A DNA stretch of 64,000 bases from NCBI RefSeq assembly GCF_000423865.1, contig NZ_AUIU01000011.1:248001-312000 (forward strand), given 5' to 3'. Position 1 is the stretch's first letter. Each line of letters opens with the position of its first letter. The stretch is from Thermodesulfovibrio thiophilus DSM 17215 (GTDB taxonomy: Bacteria; Nitrospirota; Thermodesulfovibrionia; Thermodesulfovibrionales; Thermodesulfovibrionaceae). A model generated the notes under the pieces. The model was not told where the DNA came from, made no database searches, and was given only the letters and a program-made list of their open reading frames with translations. This document shows, piece by piece, positions 39,249 through 47,861 of this stretch. The position numbers and the translations under genes are program-made.

Positions 39249-39284
39249 AAAAAAGTGGGGAGATTTATTGCTCCCCACTTTTTT
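39249..39284 (+). terminator. Rho-independent terminator of the ATP synthase operon
   Basis: A perfect 14-base stem AAAAAAGTGGGGAG (39249-39262) and CTCCCCACTTTTTT (39271-39284) with an 8-base loop, starting two bases after the atpC stop and ending in a run of six T. The A-tract also allows function on the other strand, but no - strand gene ends here. Confidence 0.93.
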
Positions 39285-39364
39285 ACAATGATAAGAATTA
39301 TATTCCTTTTTATTTTTCCAGTTTGTTTATTTTATGGCTATATTTAGTCATAGTCTTAAAATTT

Positions 39365-39383
39365 TTTGACTTTTTAAGTCAAA
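39365..39383. repeat. Perfect 8-base inverted repeat beside a -10-like box
   Basis: TTTGACTT (39365-39372), a TTT spacer and AAGTCAAA (39376-39383), with TATAAT at 39385-39390. The left arm contains TTGACT, but its 13-base spacing to TATAAT is too short for a normal promoter. It may be an operator for the regulator/KaiC pair starting 174 bases downstream. Confidence 0.5.
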
Positions 39384-39563
39384 GTATAATTGAAATAATC
39401 ACAATTAGTAGTAATCCCGTTTTTATTTAAAAATTTAAAATAAAAAGATTCTTGATATTAACCGAAATGTTTTGTTAATTTACTATTATAGAGATACAAA
39501 TCTAACCTAGCTTCAAGAAAATCATATCAAAATATAATCTAAAAAAGATGCGGAGGTGTTATC

Positions 39564-39941
39564 ATGGTAAAAGAAAGTGAAGTAATTGAGGTCAATATTG
39601 AAGCAAGAGTCCAGAAATTATTTTTAAATGCAATTGAATTGCTGGGTGGTCTAAAGCAATTATGTGACTACAGATCTCTGACATGGTTACCTGCACTTGC
39701 AAGGGCAGCTTATGCAGTGGTATTGAAAGAAGAATATAATAAAACAGATGATGAAATAGCTCAAGAAGTTGGACTTTCAAAACAGTCTGTCAGAAATATA
39801 CTGCAATCCAATCCTGAATTAGTAAAAGAAAAGATAAAAAAAATAAAAGATTTTATGGAAGAAGAAGGAAAAGAGTTGAGAGGACATATCGCAGGAGCTA
39901 TCGTTAAACTTGCTTATAATCTAAGCAAAGAAGACAGTTAA
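39564..39941 (+). CDS. HTH regulator of the near-KaiC type
   Basis: 125 residues, ATG 39564 after GGAGGT. A helix-turn-helix is visible at about 68-95 (DDEIAQEVGLSKQSVRNIL), preceded by a helical region with LTWLPALARAAYAVVLKEE. This resembles the small regulatory domain described as occurring next to single-domain KaiC-like ATPases (near_KaiC_dom), mostly in archaea. The KaiC-like gene follows within 50 bases, supporting that reading. The target genes are unknown. Confidence 0.7.
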   Translation: MVKESEVIEVNIEARVQKLFLNAIELLGGLKQLCDYRSLTWLPALARAAYAVVLKEEYNKTDDEIAQEVGLSKQSVRNILQSNPELVKEKIKKIKDFMEEEGKELRGHIAGAIVKLAYNLSKEDS

Positions 39942-39985
39942 TAGTTTAATTGAGAATGATCGAGAGCTGGCTTCGGAGGTGGACA

Positions 39986-40858
39986 GTGGAAAGAATGGAC
40001 TTTGAGAAACCACAGGTCATTGAAGAGAGCATAATAAAAAGCAGAGAAGCATTAAAAAAATCTCCTGAATTAAAAGGACTTCCAACTGGAGTTGAAGGAC
40101 TTGATGACCTTTTCTTTATTACGGAAATAAAAGATAAAAAAATTATCAAAAAACCACTTGGTGGAATACCCTCTTTAAGTGTGATAAACATTACAGGATC
40201 TTCTGATACAGGTAAGACTCTGTTAGTTGAACAATTTACAATCAAACAGGCAGAACTTGGTAGCAATATAGCATTTATAACTGTAGAAACACCATCAGCT
40301 TTTGTTGCAACATCTCTTAATGAGAGAGCAAGTGCAATGGGAATTAAATTTTCAGATATAGAAGACCGTATTATATTAATAGATGCTGCTTCTCATACTA
40401 TGTTGCGTGAAAATACTCCTAATCTTTTAGCAACTCTGGCATATGTGATAAAAAAATATAACACAACTATTACTGTTATTGATTCAGTAACTGGATTTTA
40501 TGAACACAGGGAAATGCTCGCGAGAACAATAATAAGACAAATTTATAATTTTTTAAAAAAATGGTATCAGACTGCTCTTATTGTCTCACAAAAACGATCT
40601 GGACATGAAGAGCTCACTGCTGAGGCAGCAGGTGGTTATGCTGTGGGGCATATTGTTGATGGTACAATGGTGCTTGCAAAAGAGCTCATAATGTCTCAAT
40701 ATAGTTCGAAGGTTTTTGGTAAACCTCTGGGAGAGATAGTAAGGCTTTTTCGAATAGATGGTTGCAGGCTTTGCGGGCATGATACCAGAACACATTTTCT
40801 TGAAATCAGTGATACAGGTCTTATAAAAGTAGGTCCTATTTTAGTGAATAAATGGTAA
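39986..40858 (+). CDS. Single-domain KaiC-like RecA-superfamily ATPase
   Basis: 290 residues from GTG 39986, supported by GGAGG at 39975-39979; ATG 39995 and TTG 39950 are alternatives. The P-loop GSSDTGKT, the VETPSAF region in place of the usual KaiC catalytic Glu pair, and the Walker B strand ITVIDSVTGFYE are visible. The C-terminus has CRLCGHDTRTH. It belongs with archaeal-type KaiC proteins rather than the duplicated cyanobacterial clock protein, and no kaiA or kaiB is present. It probably acts with the upstream HTH protein in signalling or regulation. Confidence 0.78.
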   Translation: MERMDFEKPQVIEESIIKSREALKKSPELKGLPTGVEGLDDLFFITEIKDKKIIKKPLGGIPSLSVINITGSSDTGKTLLVEQFTIKQAELGSNIAFITVETPSAFVATSLNERASAMGIKFSDIEDRIILIDAASHTMLRENTPNLLATLAYVIKKYNTTITVIDSVTGFYEHREMLARTIIRQIYNFLKKWYQTALIVSQKRSGHEELTAEAAGGYAVGHIVDGTMVLAKELIMSQYSSKVFGKPLGEIVRLFRIDGCRLCGHDTRTHFLEISDTGLIKVGPILVNKW

Positions 40859-41031
40859 AAATATTATCACTGTTTCATTCTATCTATATCAATTTTCGTA
40901 AAATCGAGATATTAAAGAGTGGTAAACTGAAAAAATTCTGGTTATATATTTAATATTAAAACATTTCATAATCTTGAACAGTTTTTAGTTGTTAAAATTA
41001 ATATTTATTTTAATAAAATTTATTGCATGAA

Positions 41032-41061
41032 TTGACTTTGAGCATGTGAGAAGAGTATTAT
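41032..41061 (+). promoter_or_regulatory. Promoter of the histone-deacetylase-like gene
   Basis: TTGACT (41032-41037) and TATTAT (41056-41061) are 18 bases apart. The start codon at 41067 begins 5 bases after the -10 box, so the predicted +1 falls at or next to the A of the ATG. Confidence 0.6.
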
Positions 41062-41066
41062 TTTTT

Positions 41067-41984
41067 ATGAATAAACATGTTGCTTTTATATACGACGATA
41101 TTTTTTTGAAACACGAAACTCCGGAAGGGCATCCTGAAGCAAAGGAAAGACTGATTGCGATTGTCAATCATCTTAAAAGTGAAGGAATATGGGACAAATT
41201 AATACATGTAAAACCAAGAAAAGCAACAGAAGACAACCTTCTTCTGGTTCATGAATTCGACTATATTGAAAAAATAAAAAACTTACCTCCTGGATATATA
41301 GATCCAGATACTTATATATGTGAACATACTTATGAAGTAGCTTGTTATTCGGTTGGTGCTGTTTTAGAGGCTGTTGATGGTGTAATTAATAAAAAATTTG
41401 ATAGAGCTTTTTGTGCTGTAAGACCGCCAGGGCATCATGCAGAGATTGATAGTGCAATGGGTTTTTGTATTTTTAACAATATTTCAGTTGGTGCGGCTTA
41501 TGCTAAAAAAAAGGGATTTAGAAAAATTTTTATTGCTGATATAGATGCGCATCATGGTAATGGAACACAGCATATTTTTGAAGATGACTGTTCTGTTTTT
41601 TATTTCAGTTCTCATCAATTTCCTTTTTATCCAGGAACAGGAAGAGAACTTGAAAGAGGAAAAGATGCAGGAGAAGGTTGTACCTATAATATTCAGTTAA
41701 GAGCTGGTTCCGGGACAAAAGAGTATTTAATGGTGTTTCAGGATATTCTTCCTCAGAAAATAAGAGAAGTTAAACCAGACTTAATCCTTGTCTCTGCTGG
41801 ATATGATATGCATCAGGATGATCCGCAGAGCTATATAAATGTTACAACAGAAGGTGTGAGAAGTGTGATAAGAAGTATTTTATTGGCTTCATATGTTCCA
41901 AAAATATTTGTTCTGGAGGGTGGTTATAACCCTCCAGTTTTAGCAGAGTGTGTCAAGATAACTCTTGAGGAAATGTTAGATTAA
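41067..41984 (+). CDS. Histone deacetylase superfamily zinc hydrolase (AcuC/class II-like)
   Basis: 305 residues from ATG 41067; a GTG at 41046 would lie upstream of the predicted transcription start. The catalytic motifs PPGHHAE, DIDAHHGNG, GYDMHQDDP and GGYNPP are all present, so an active zinc amidohydrolase is likely. Bacterial members act on acetylated lysine (AcuC on acetyl-CoA synthetase), acetylpolyamines or related acetoin-type substrates. The substrate here cannot be told. It converges with the PPC-domain gene with a 4-base overlap. Confidence 0.92.
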   Translation: MNKHVAFIYDDIFLKHETPEGHPEAKERLIAIVNHLKSEGIWDKLIHVKPRKATEDNLLLVHEFDYIEKIKNLPPGYIDPDTYICEHTYEVACYSVGAVLEAVDGVINKKFDRAFCAVRPPGHHAEIDSAMGFCIFNNISVGAAYAKKKGFRKIFIADIDAHHGNGTQHIFEDDCSVFYFSSHQFPFYPGTGRELERGKDAGEGCTYNIQLRAGSGTKEYLMVFQDILPQKIREVKPDLILVSAGYDMHQDDPQSYINVTTEGVRSVIRSILLASYVPKIFVLEGGYNPPVLAECVKITLEEMLD

Positions 41985-42403
41985 TCTTTCCATAGAAATA
42001 ATCCTGTATCACTATCAAATCCTCTCTCAAAACTAATTCCTTCAAATTCAATTATTTCGAATTCAAAAGCAAAAATTTTAGCTTCAGAAAGATGTCCACC
42101 AATACATGTAAAATCATCTTTTGACAGGACAATATGAAGATGCATAAATGGTTCGTTATCTTTTATTGAAATATTGCCTTTGAGGGATAAAATTTCCATG
42201 GCTTCATTAAACTCTTTGGCTATATATTTTCGTTCAGTCTGGTTATAATAGCCAATTTTGGCAAAGCTCACAGCACCAATTCCGGTTATAATACCTGAAG
42301 TTATCGAGTTATCTTTTAAAAAACTGCTAAGTCCGGATATTATTTCATCACCTTTACATAGCCTGCCCTGTATAATTCTTTTTACATTAAAATTTTTAAT
42401 CAT
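41981..42403 (-). CDS. PPC/DUF296-domain protein
   Basis: 140 residues matching the PPC (plants and prokaryotes conserved) fold, with metal-type histidines in HLHIVLS and GGHL. Bacterial and archaeal stand-alone forms are trimeric; DNA binding is suggested by plant AT-hook homologues but unproven. AGGAG lies seven bases before the ATG. The tail-to-tail overlap with the deacetylase-like gene leaves no room for a terminator, so the two transcripts must overlap. Confidence 0.82.
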   Translation of the reverse strand: MIKNFNVKRIIQGRLCKGDEIISGLSSFLKDNSITSGIITGIGAVSFAKIGYYNQTERKYIAKEFNEAMEILSLKGNISIKDNEPFMHLHIVLSKDDFTCIGGHLSEAKIFAFEFEIIEFEGISFERGFDSDTGLFLWKD

Positions 42404-42476
42404 TTTTTACTCCTTTAAAATCTTTATACTTTCATAATGAATAGATTAAGTTTATTCCTCTTAAAAAATTAGAATT

Positions 42477-44612
42477 TTATTTTTCATTGTTCGATTGAAG
42501 TCTCTCTACAAGTATATCTAATGAGTGTTTGACCTGAATGTCCAGTCCCTCCTTATCAACTCCTCCTCTTATCTGCATTACACAGCCTGGACAGTCAGTG
42601 CACACAAGTTTTACTCCTGTTTTTTTAATATTTTCAAGTTTTCTTTTCAAAATGATTCCTGATATTTCTGGAAATTTTAATGAATAAGAACCTCCCATGC
42701 CACAGCATGTATCTGATTCAAACATCTCTATCAGTTTAAGCCCTGAGGATTGTAGACTCTCTCGTGGTTCCATATAAATGTTTAGACTTCTTATTAAATG
42801 ACACGGATCATGATATGTAAATGTTTGTTCATTTGATTTTTTAAAGTTGATTTTACCTTCTTTTATCAGTTTATTTATTAGCGCTGATGCATCAATAGCT
42901 TTTGTAGAGACTTCCTGTGCTTTTTTGATTACATCCTCTTTATAATCCTGATCTATTAGATCTTTTATAAACTGTTTTTTCAGGGCAACAGTACAGGTTG
43001 GACAGGCAGAAACAATATATTCAGCGTTAAGACTTAACAGTGCTTCAACATTTTGTTTTGAATTGTTTGCCGCAACGTCCATAACTCCAGAATACCTTGC
43101 TGGAGCACCACAGCAGGTCTGTTCTTCTGGGAATAAAACTTCGATACCAGCAGTATTTAAAAGCTTTACCAGAGCTTCACCTATTTCAGGATAGGCAAAG
43201 TCGATAAGACAGCCTGCATAGAATAAAGCTTTTCTATCTGATTTTGGTTGTTTGATATTTTTAAATCTATCTCTGAATGCAACATCAGCAATAGCAGGAA
43301 GACTTCTCTGTTCTGTAAGTTCTGAAAGAAAGAATGGCAGATGCCTGATAAATCCCTGTTTTTCAAAGGGTTTCTGAAGTTTTGATGCAGTCCTGAGTAT
43401 TGTATGAAAAAGTTTTCTGTTATTAACAACTGAATATATTGCTTTTGTTTTGAAGTTTAATCCTTCTTCTTTTGCAAGTTTTTTCCTGAGTTCCAGAATT
43501 AAATCAGGAATGTTTATTTTGCCTGGACAGACCTTTACACAATTTCCACATTGAATACAGAGCCCCTGAATATCTTTAGAAGCTTTCAGACCTTCTGTCC
43601 ATGCAGTAAGGATTGTTCCTATTCCACCAGTATAAACCCTTCCAAATACATGTCCTCCTATTATTCTGAAAACAGGGCATACATTAAGGCATGAAGCACA
43701 GCGTATACATTGAAATGTCTGTTTAAAAAGCGGGTCTTTTGCTAACTTGCTGCGATTATTATCAAAAAGAATTATATGGAGCTCTTTTTTTGAACCATCT
43801 GTATGTTCGGTCTGTGCATTGACAAAGGATACATAACTGGTTATTATCTGAACAGTTGCGCTTCTTGCCAATGTTCTTAAAATTGGGAAAGTATCTTCGA
43901 TCTTTGCAACCAGTTTTTCAACCCCAACAACAGCAACATGAATTTTAGGTAAGGCCATTGTAAGACGGGCATTTCCTTCATTTGTACATACAACAAGTGT
44001 TCCTGTTTCAGCAATGGCAATGTTCGCACCTGTAATTCCCATATCTGCTGTCATAAATTTTCTGCGCAGATGCTTTCTTGCAAATTTAACCATTCTGGAG
44101 ATGTCAGGCTCAATTGGTTCAACCTTTTTTGTGAATATGTCTGAAACATCATGTCTTGTTAAATGGATAGCTGGTAAAACCATATGCGAAGGTCGTTGTC
44201 CTGCAAGTTGAATTATCCATTCTCCAAGGTCTGTTTCATTAACTTCAATGCCTGCTTCTTGTAAATATTTATTTAAATGAATCTCTTCAGTTGCCATTGA
44301 TTTTGATTTAACAACGCTTTTTACATTGTTCTTCTTTGCAAGTTCAATTATGTAATTTCTTACTTCATCAGGATTTTGTGTAAAGAAAACCTTTGCTCCA
44401 TTGTCAGTAGCTGATTTAATAAACTGATTAACTAATTCATCAAGATGGTCGGCTGTATAGGATTTGCTTGATACAATTTGCTCTCGTAATGCTTCAAAAT
44501 CAAGTCCCTCGTAAATCTTTTTTCTGCTTATAACATAAGCTTCTGAAAAGCGCGTTAATGCTCCAGAAAGATTGGCATTTGTTAAAGCCTTCTGTATTTC
44601 TTCTTTTATCAT
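42477..44612 (-). CDS. Fused LutB-LutA-type L-lactate dehydrogenase iron-sulfur protein
   Basis: 711 residues: an LutB-like LUD domain (about 60-300), two [4Fe-4S] motifs (CIRCASCLNVCP and CIQCGNCVKVCP) and an LutA-like C-terminal half with two CCG-type motifs (CCGAPARYSG, CCGMGGSYS) that bind non-cubane clusters. In Bacillus LutA and LutB are separate; fused forms occur in the lactate operon of Desulfovibrio. With LutC it oxidises L-lactate to pyruvate at the cytoplasmic side. It is the last gene of the lactate operon. Confidence 0.9.
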   Translation of the reverse strand: MIKEEIQKALTNANLSGALTRFSEAYVISRKKIYEGLDFEALREQIVSSKSYTADHLDELVNQFIKSATDNGAKVFFTQNPDEVRNYIIELAKKNNVKSVVKSKSMATEEIHLNKYLQEAGIEVNETDLGEWIIQLAGQRPSHMVLPAIHLTRHDVSDIFTKKVEPIEPDISRMVKFARKHLRRKFMTADMGITGANIAIAETGTLVVCTNEGNARLTMALPKIHVAVVGVEKLVAKIEDTFPILRTLARSATVQIITSYVSFVNAQTEHTDGSKKELHIILFDNNRSKLAKDPLFKQTFQCIRCASCLNVCPVFRIIGGHVFGRVYTGGIGTILTAWTEGLKASKDIQGLCIQCGNCVKVCPGKINIPDLILELRKKLAKEEGLNFKTKAIYSVVNNRKLFHTILRTASKLQKPFEKQGFIRHLPFFLSELTEQRSLPAIADVAFRDRFKNIKQPKSDRKALFYAGCLIDFAYPEIGEALVKLLNTAGIEVLFPEEQTCCGAPARYSGVMDVAANNSKQNVEALLSLNAEYIVSACPTCTVALKKQFIKDLIDQDYKEDVIKKAQEVSTKAIDASALINKLIKEGKINFKKSNEQTFTYHDPCHLIRSLNIYMEPRESLQSSGLKLIEMFESDTCCGMGGSYSLKFPEISGIILKRKLENIKKTGVKLVCTDCPGCVMQIRGGVDKEGLDIQVKHSLDILVERLQSNNEK

Positions 44613-44628
44613 AATATATAGTTTCCTC

Positions 44629-45165
44629 CTAAAAGTTTTCTACACAAAGAATAATTACTCTCTCAGGCCCGTGCACTCCTATGGTGAGCACTCTTTCTAT
44701 ATCTGCTGTTCTGCTAGGACCACTAATTACAGTCATATATGGAATAGCTTTAATGTCAATTTTTTTCATCAGTGATTCCATATCAGGTAAAATGTTATTA
44801 CATGGAAGAATAGCGATGTGAATTTCAGTCAAACTTGAACAGAGTCTTTTTGTAAGAGTATCAGATATCTCAACTATACTGCCTGTTTCCGCAATTCCAA
44901 AATTGACCTGATTTATTCCAATTTTAGCTGAGTTGGCAGAATTGGGATTAATATCAAACTCAATTTGAGGGAGTTCCTTTTTCAAAGAATCTAAATCTAT
45001 GCCTTCAAGAAATTCGGAATAACACCATACAACAGATTTGGAAACTTCATCAGATATGTTCTGTTTTATAAAATCTTTTATAAAATTAAGCACATCTGTC
45101 TTATTGTTAAATGAGTAGACTTCAGCATTTACTACTTCTGCCTTTTGTTTAAAAAGCTTAAACAT
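44629..45165 (-). CDS. lutC: LutC-type LUD-domain protein
   Basis: 178 residues of the LUD domain fold, including NFGIAETGSIVEIS and GPSRTADIERVLTIGVHGPE, the typical LutC signature. It is the third component of the LutABC-type L-lactate oxidising system and has no metal-binding motif of its own. It lies between the glycolate-oxidase-like iron-sulfur gene, which it overlaps by 8 bases, and the LutBA fusion. Confidence 0.91.
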   Translation of the reverse strand: MFKLFKQKAEVVNAEVYSFNNKTDVLNFIKDFIKQNISDEVSKSVVWCYSEFLEGIDLDSLKKELPQIEFDINPNSANSAKIGINQVNFGIAETGSIVEISDTLTKRLCSSLTEIHIAILPCNNILPDMESLMKKIDIKAIPYMTVISGPSRTADIERVLTIGVHGPERVIILCVENF

Positions 45166-46468
45166 TTTCTTTCTCCTCAGATTTGTATGATTGTGCTAAT
45201 AAATTGACTGTATGTAAAACCTTACAGCTATTATCCCATCTGTGGATGCTTTCAAAAAGTTGCATCATACAGGCAGGACATCCAGTACATACAACATCTG
45301 CCTGTGTCTGTTTTATGTCTTCAGCTTTTGATTGAGCAATTTTTAATGCTGTATCTGGATGAGTAAGATGGTAACTGCCTCCGCTTCCACAGCACATATC
45401 AGGTTTTTTCATTTCAATCAGAGTTATTCCGGGAATCATTTTTAGAAGTTGCCTTGGTTCATTAAATACTTTCATTGATTTTTTTAGATGACATGAATCA
45501 TGATAAGTGACTTTGAGGTTAAGCTCACCTTTTGGTGGTTCGAATTTAATAATTTTCAAAAGAAATGTTGATATATCATAAACTTTATCAGTCCATTTTT
45601 TCGCTTTTTCTTCGTAAGCGGTATCACCTTCCAGAATAATGGGATATTCATGTTTTAATGCACTTCCACAGGATCCACAGACTGTGATTATATAGCCTGC
45701 ATTAACTTTTTCAAAGATATCAATATTTTTTTTAGCCAGCTCTCTGGCTGTATCTATATCTCCATGAACCATCACAGGCATTCCACAGCAGTTTTGCTTT
45801 CTGGGAGTGATTACTCGTACTTTATTTTTTTTAAGAACATAGATGAGGTCATTTCCAACTTCAGGATAAAAGTAGTTTACAGAGCAGCCTGTAAAGAATA
45901 TTGCTGTTGCTTGTGCATCTTCAACATCTTCCAGTTCCTGCACGGTGTCTCTAAAGCTTTCTTTTGAAATTTCAGGAAGTAAAAACTCTTCATCAAATCT
46001 TTTCCCGAACTGTCTGAGTAATCCTCTCGGAGCTCTCACTTTTTGTTCTTCATGTTTCAGAAACAATCCCTGCATTGTAGCAAAAGCTTTCATGCCTTTA
46101 TCAAATAATTCTGGATTTTTAAGCAATCCAAAGAGAACTTTTTTAATGAATGGCAGGCCCTTTTTCTTTGCAATCGTAGCTCTCAATCCAAGAATAATCC
46201 TGTCATATCTGACACCTGAAGGGCATGCCAGCATACAGGATTTACAAACAAGGCAGTTAAATATCAACTTAACGAGAGTTTCATCATCTATATCTATTTT
46301 ATCGTCAAGAATGGCTTCTCCAAGAGCTATCTTTCCTCTTGCAACAGAAGATTCTTTCTCCTCAACTCCGTATACTGGACATACAGACATGCAGTTGCCA
46401 CATTTCATGCAACGTATTAACTCTTTTTTCAGAGTCTCAACATCATCAAAGACTGTTTTGGCTGTCAC
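45158..46468 (-). CDS. GlcF-like iron-sulfur subunit of D-lactate/glycolate dehydrogenase
   Basis: 436 residues from GTG 46468, with GGAGG six bases upstream; a TTG at 46489 lies before this Shine-Dalgarno sequence. Two [4Fe-4S] motifs (CMKCGNCMSVCP, CLVCKSCMLACP) are followed by two CCG domains (CCGMPVMVHG, CCGSGGSYHL). It accepts electrons from the FAD-linked dehydrogenase encoded just upstream. In sulfate reducers this pair is thought to pass electrons to the quinone pool or to other carriers; the acceptor here is unknown. Confidence 0.9.
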   Translation of the reverse strand: MTAKTVFDDVETLKKELIRCMKCGNCMSVCPVYGVEEKESSVARGKIALGEAILDDKIDIDDETLVKLIFNCLVCKSCMLACPSGVRYDRIILGLRATIAKKKGLPFIKKVLFGLLKNPELFDKGMKAFATMQGLFLKHEEQKVRAPRGLLRQFGKRFDEEFLLPEISKESFRDTVQELEDVEDAQATAIFFTGCSVNYFYPEVGNDLIYVLKKNKVRVITPRKQNCCGMPVMVHGDIDTARELAKKNIDIFEKVNAGYIITVCGSCGSALKHEYPIILEGDTAYEEKAKKWTDKVYDISTFLLKIIKFEPPKGELNLKVTYHDSCHLKKSMKVFNEPRQLLKMIPGITLIEMKKPDMCCGSGGSYHLTHPDTALKIAQSKAEDIKQTQADVVCTGCPACMMQLFESIHRWDNSCKVLHTVNLLAQSYKSEEKENV

Positions 46469-46469
46469 T

Positions 46470-47861
46470 TTAATCCTCCACTGGTACAAGCTTGGCAGGA
46501 TTTAAAATGTTATCGGGATCAAGTGCTTGCTTAATCCGCCTCATAGTTTTAATGCCTGATTTTCCAATTTCATTTTTAAGATATTTAAGTTTGGCTACTC
46601 CAATGCCATGCTCACCAGAAAGTGTTCCTCCAAAAGATAGAGCAACTTCAAATATTTCATCAATAGCCTTATTAACACGCTCAAGTTCATCTTTGTTTAA
46701 AGGATCAATAAGTAGTGTTGGATGAAGATTTCCATCACCCGCATGCCCGAATGTGCCTATCATGATGTTGTATTTCTTGGAAATATTTGAAATTGCAGCG
46801 AGCATTTCAACAATTTTTGTTCTTGGAACAGTGGCATCTTCGAGGATTGTTGCTGGTTTTACCTGGGCAAGAGCAGGAAGAGCTGCTCTACGAGCTGTCC
46901 ATATTGAGTCTCTTTCCTGAGCTGTTTGGGCAACTTTAGCTTTGCCATTGTTTTCTTTGATAATTTCAAGACATTTTTCTGCTTCCCAATCAACAGAATC
47001 TTTGCCCATGCCATCCACTTCAATTAAAAGCAAAGCTTCAGCATCGACAGGAAGTCCTACTTTTGCGTAGTTTTCTACTGTTTGAATGGTAACTTTATCC
47101 ATTATTTCAAGAGTTGCTGGTATAACATGTGCACGAATAATATCTGTAACAGTTTTCCCAGCATCCTCAATTCTGTCAAAAAATGCAATCATGGATTTAT
47201 AGTATTTTGGTGCCGGAATCAGTTTACATATTATCTCTGTTATGATTCCAAGAGTGCCTTCTGAACCAACAAAAAGACTTGTAAAATCATATGCTGTAAC
47301 ATTTTTTACTGTTTTCCCGCCATATCTGAATATTTCACCGGTTGGAAGCACAACTTCCATTCCCATAATATAATGTTTGGTAACACCGTATTTGAGTCCT
47401 CTTAGTCCACCTGAGTTTTCAGCAACTGAACCACCAACCGTAGCAGTTGCCATAGAACCAGGGTCTGGTGGATATATTAATCCATATTTAGAAACCGCGC
47501 TATTTAAATCTGAAATAATCACTCCAGGCTGAACAGTTGCTGTAAGATTATCAGCGTCAATCTCGATGATTTTATTCATTCGCTGAAAAGAAATCACAAC
47601 ACCTTTACTTAATGGCACAGGTCCTCCACTTAAGCAGGTTCCTGCACCTCTAGGATATATAGGTGTTTTTGTCTGCCTTGCAAGAGATATGAGTTCTTGA
47701 ATCTGTTTTATATTTTGAGGAAAAACAACCACCCCGGGAATCTCGCTTGGAATCCCGGGAGTGGCGTCATAACTGTAAGTTATTAGTTCAGCTTTATCAG
47801 TAAGAACATTTTCAGGACCAAAGATGTCTTTACACTTTTTTATGAAACCATCATCAATCAT
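46470..47861 (-). CDS. FAD-linked D-lactate (or glycolate) dehydrogenase
   Basis: 463 residues of the GlcD/D-lactate dehydrogenase family: an FAD-binding PCMH domain with YPRGAGTCLSGG and DPGSMATATVGGSVAENSGG, and a C-terminal FAD-oxidase domain ending with GTLSGEHGIGVAKL. Context next to a lactate permease makes D-lactate more likely than glycolate. It overlaps the permease gene by 4 bases and is one base from the iron-sulfur subunit gene. Confidence 0.91.
   Translation of the reverse strand: MIDDGFIKKCKDIFGPENVLTDKAELITYSYDATPGIPSEIPGVVVFPQNIKQIQELISLARQTKTPIYPRGAGTCLSGGPVPLSKGVVISFQRMNKIIEIDADNLTATVQPGVIISDLNSAVSKYGLIYPPDPGSMATATVGGSVAENSGGLRGLKYGVTKHYIMGMEVVLPTGEIFRYGGKTVKNVTAYDFTSLFVGSEGTLGIITEIICKLIPAPKYYKSMIAFFDRIEDAGKTVTDIIRAHVIPATLEIMDKVTIQTVENYAKVGLPVDAEALLLIEVDGMGKDSVDWEAEKCLEIIKENNGKAKVAQTAQERDSIWTARRAALPALAQVKPATILEDATVPRTKIVEMLAAISNISKKYNIMIGTFGHAGDGNLHPTLLIDPLNKDELERVNKAIDEIFEVALSFGGTLSGEHGIGVAKLKYLKNEIGKSGIKTMRRIKQALDPDNILNPAKLVPVED

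Larger units (their letters stand above)
39248..39563. other. 316-base gap between atpC and the HTH regulator gene
   Basis: This gap holds the atp terminator at its left end, a perfect 8-base inverted repeat at 39365-39383 followed two bases later by TATAAT (39385-39390), and GGAGGT before the ATG at 39564. The rest is about 80% A+T. No open frame, tRNA or other structured RNA was recognised. Confidence 0.6.

Noticed and set aside
39986-40858. Circadian clock role for the KaiC-like protein
   Set aside because: It has a single KaiC domain and there is no kaiA or kaiB; the partner is an HTH protein instead.
45945-46505. 186-codon open frame on the + strand
   Set aside because: It lies antisense to the iron-sulfur lactate dehydrogenase gene and shows no domain or ribosome-binding site.
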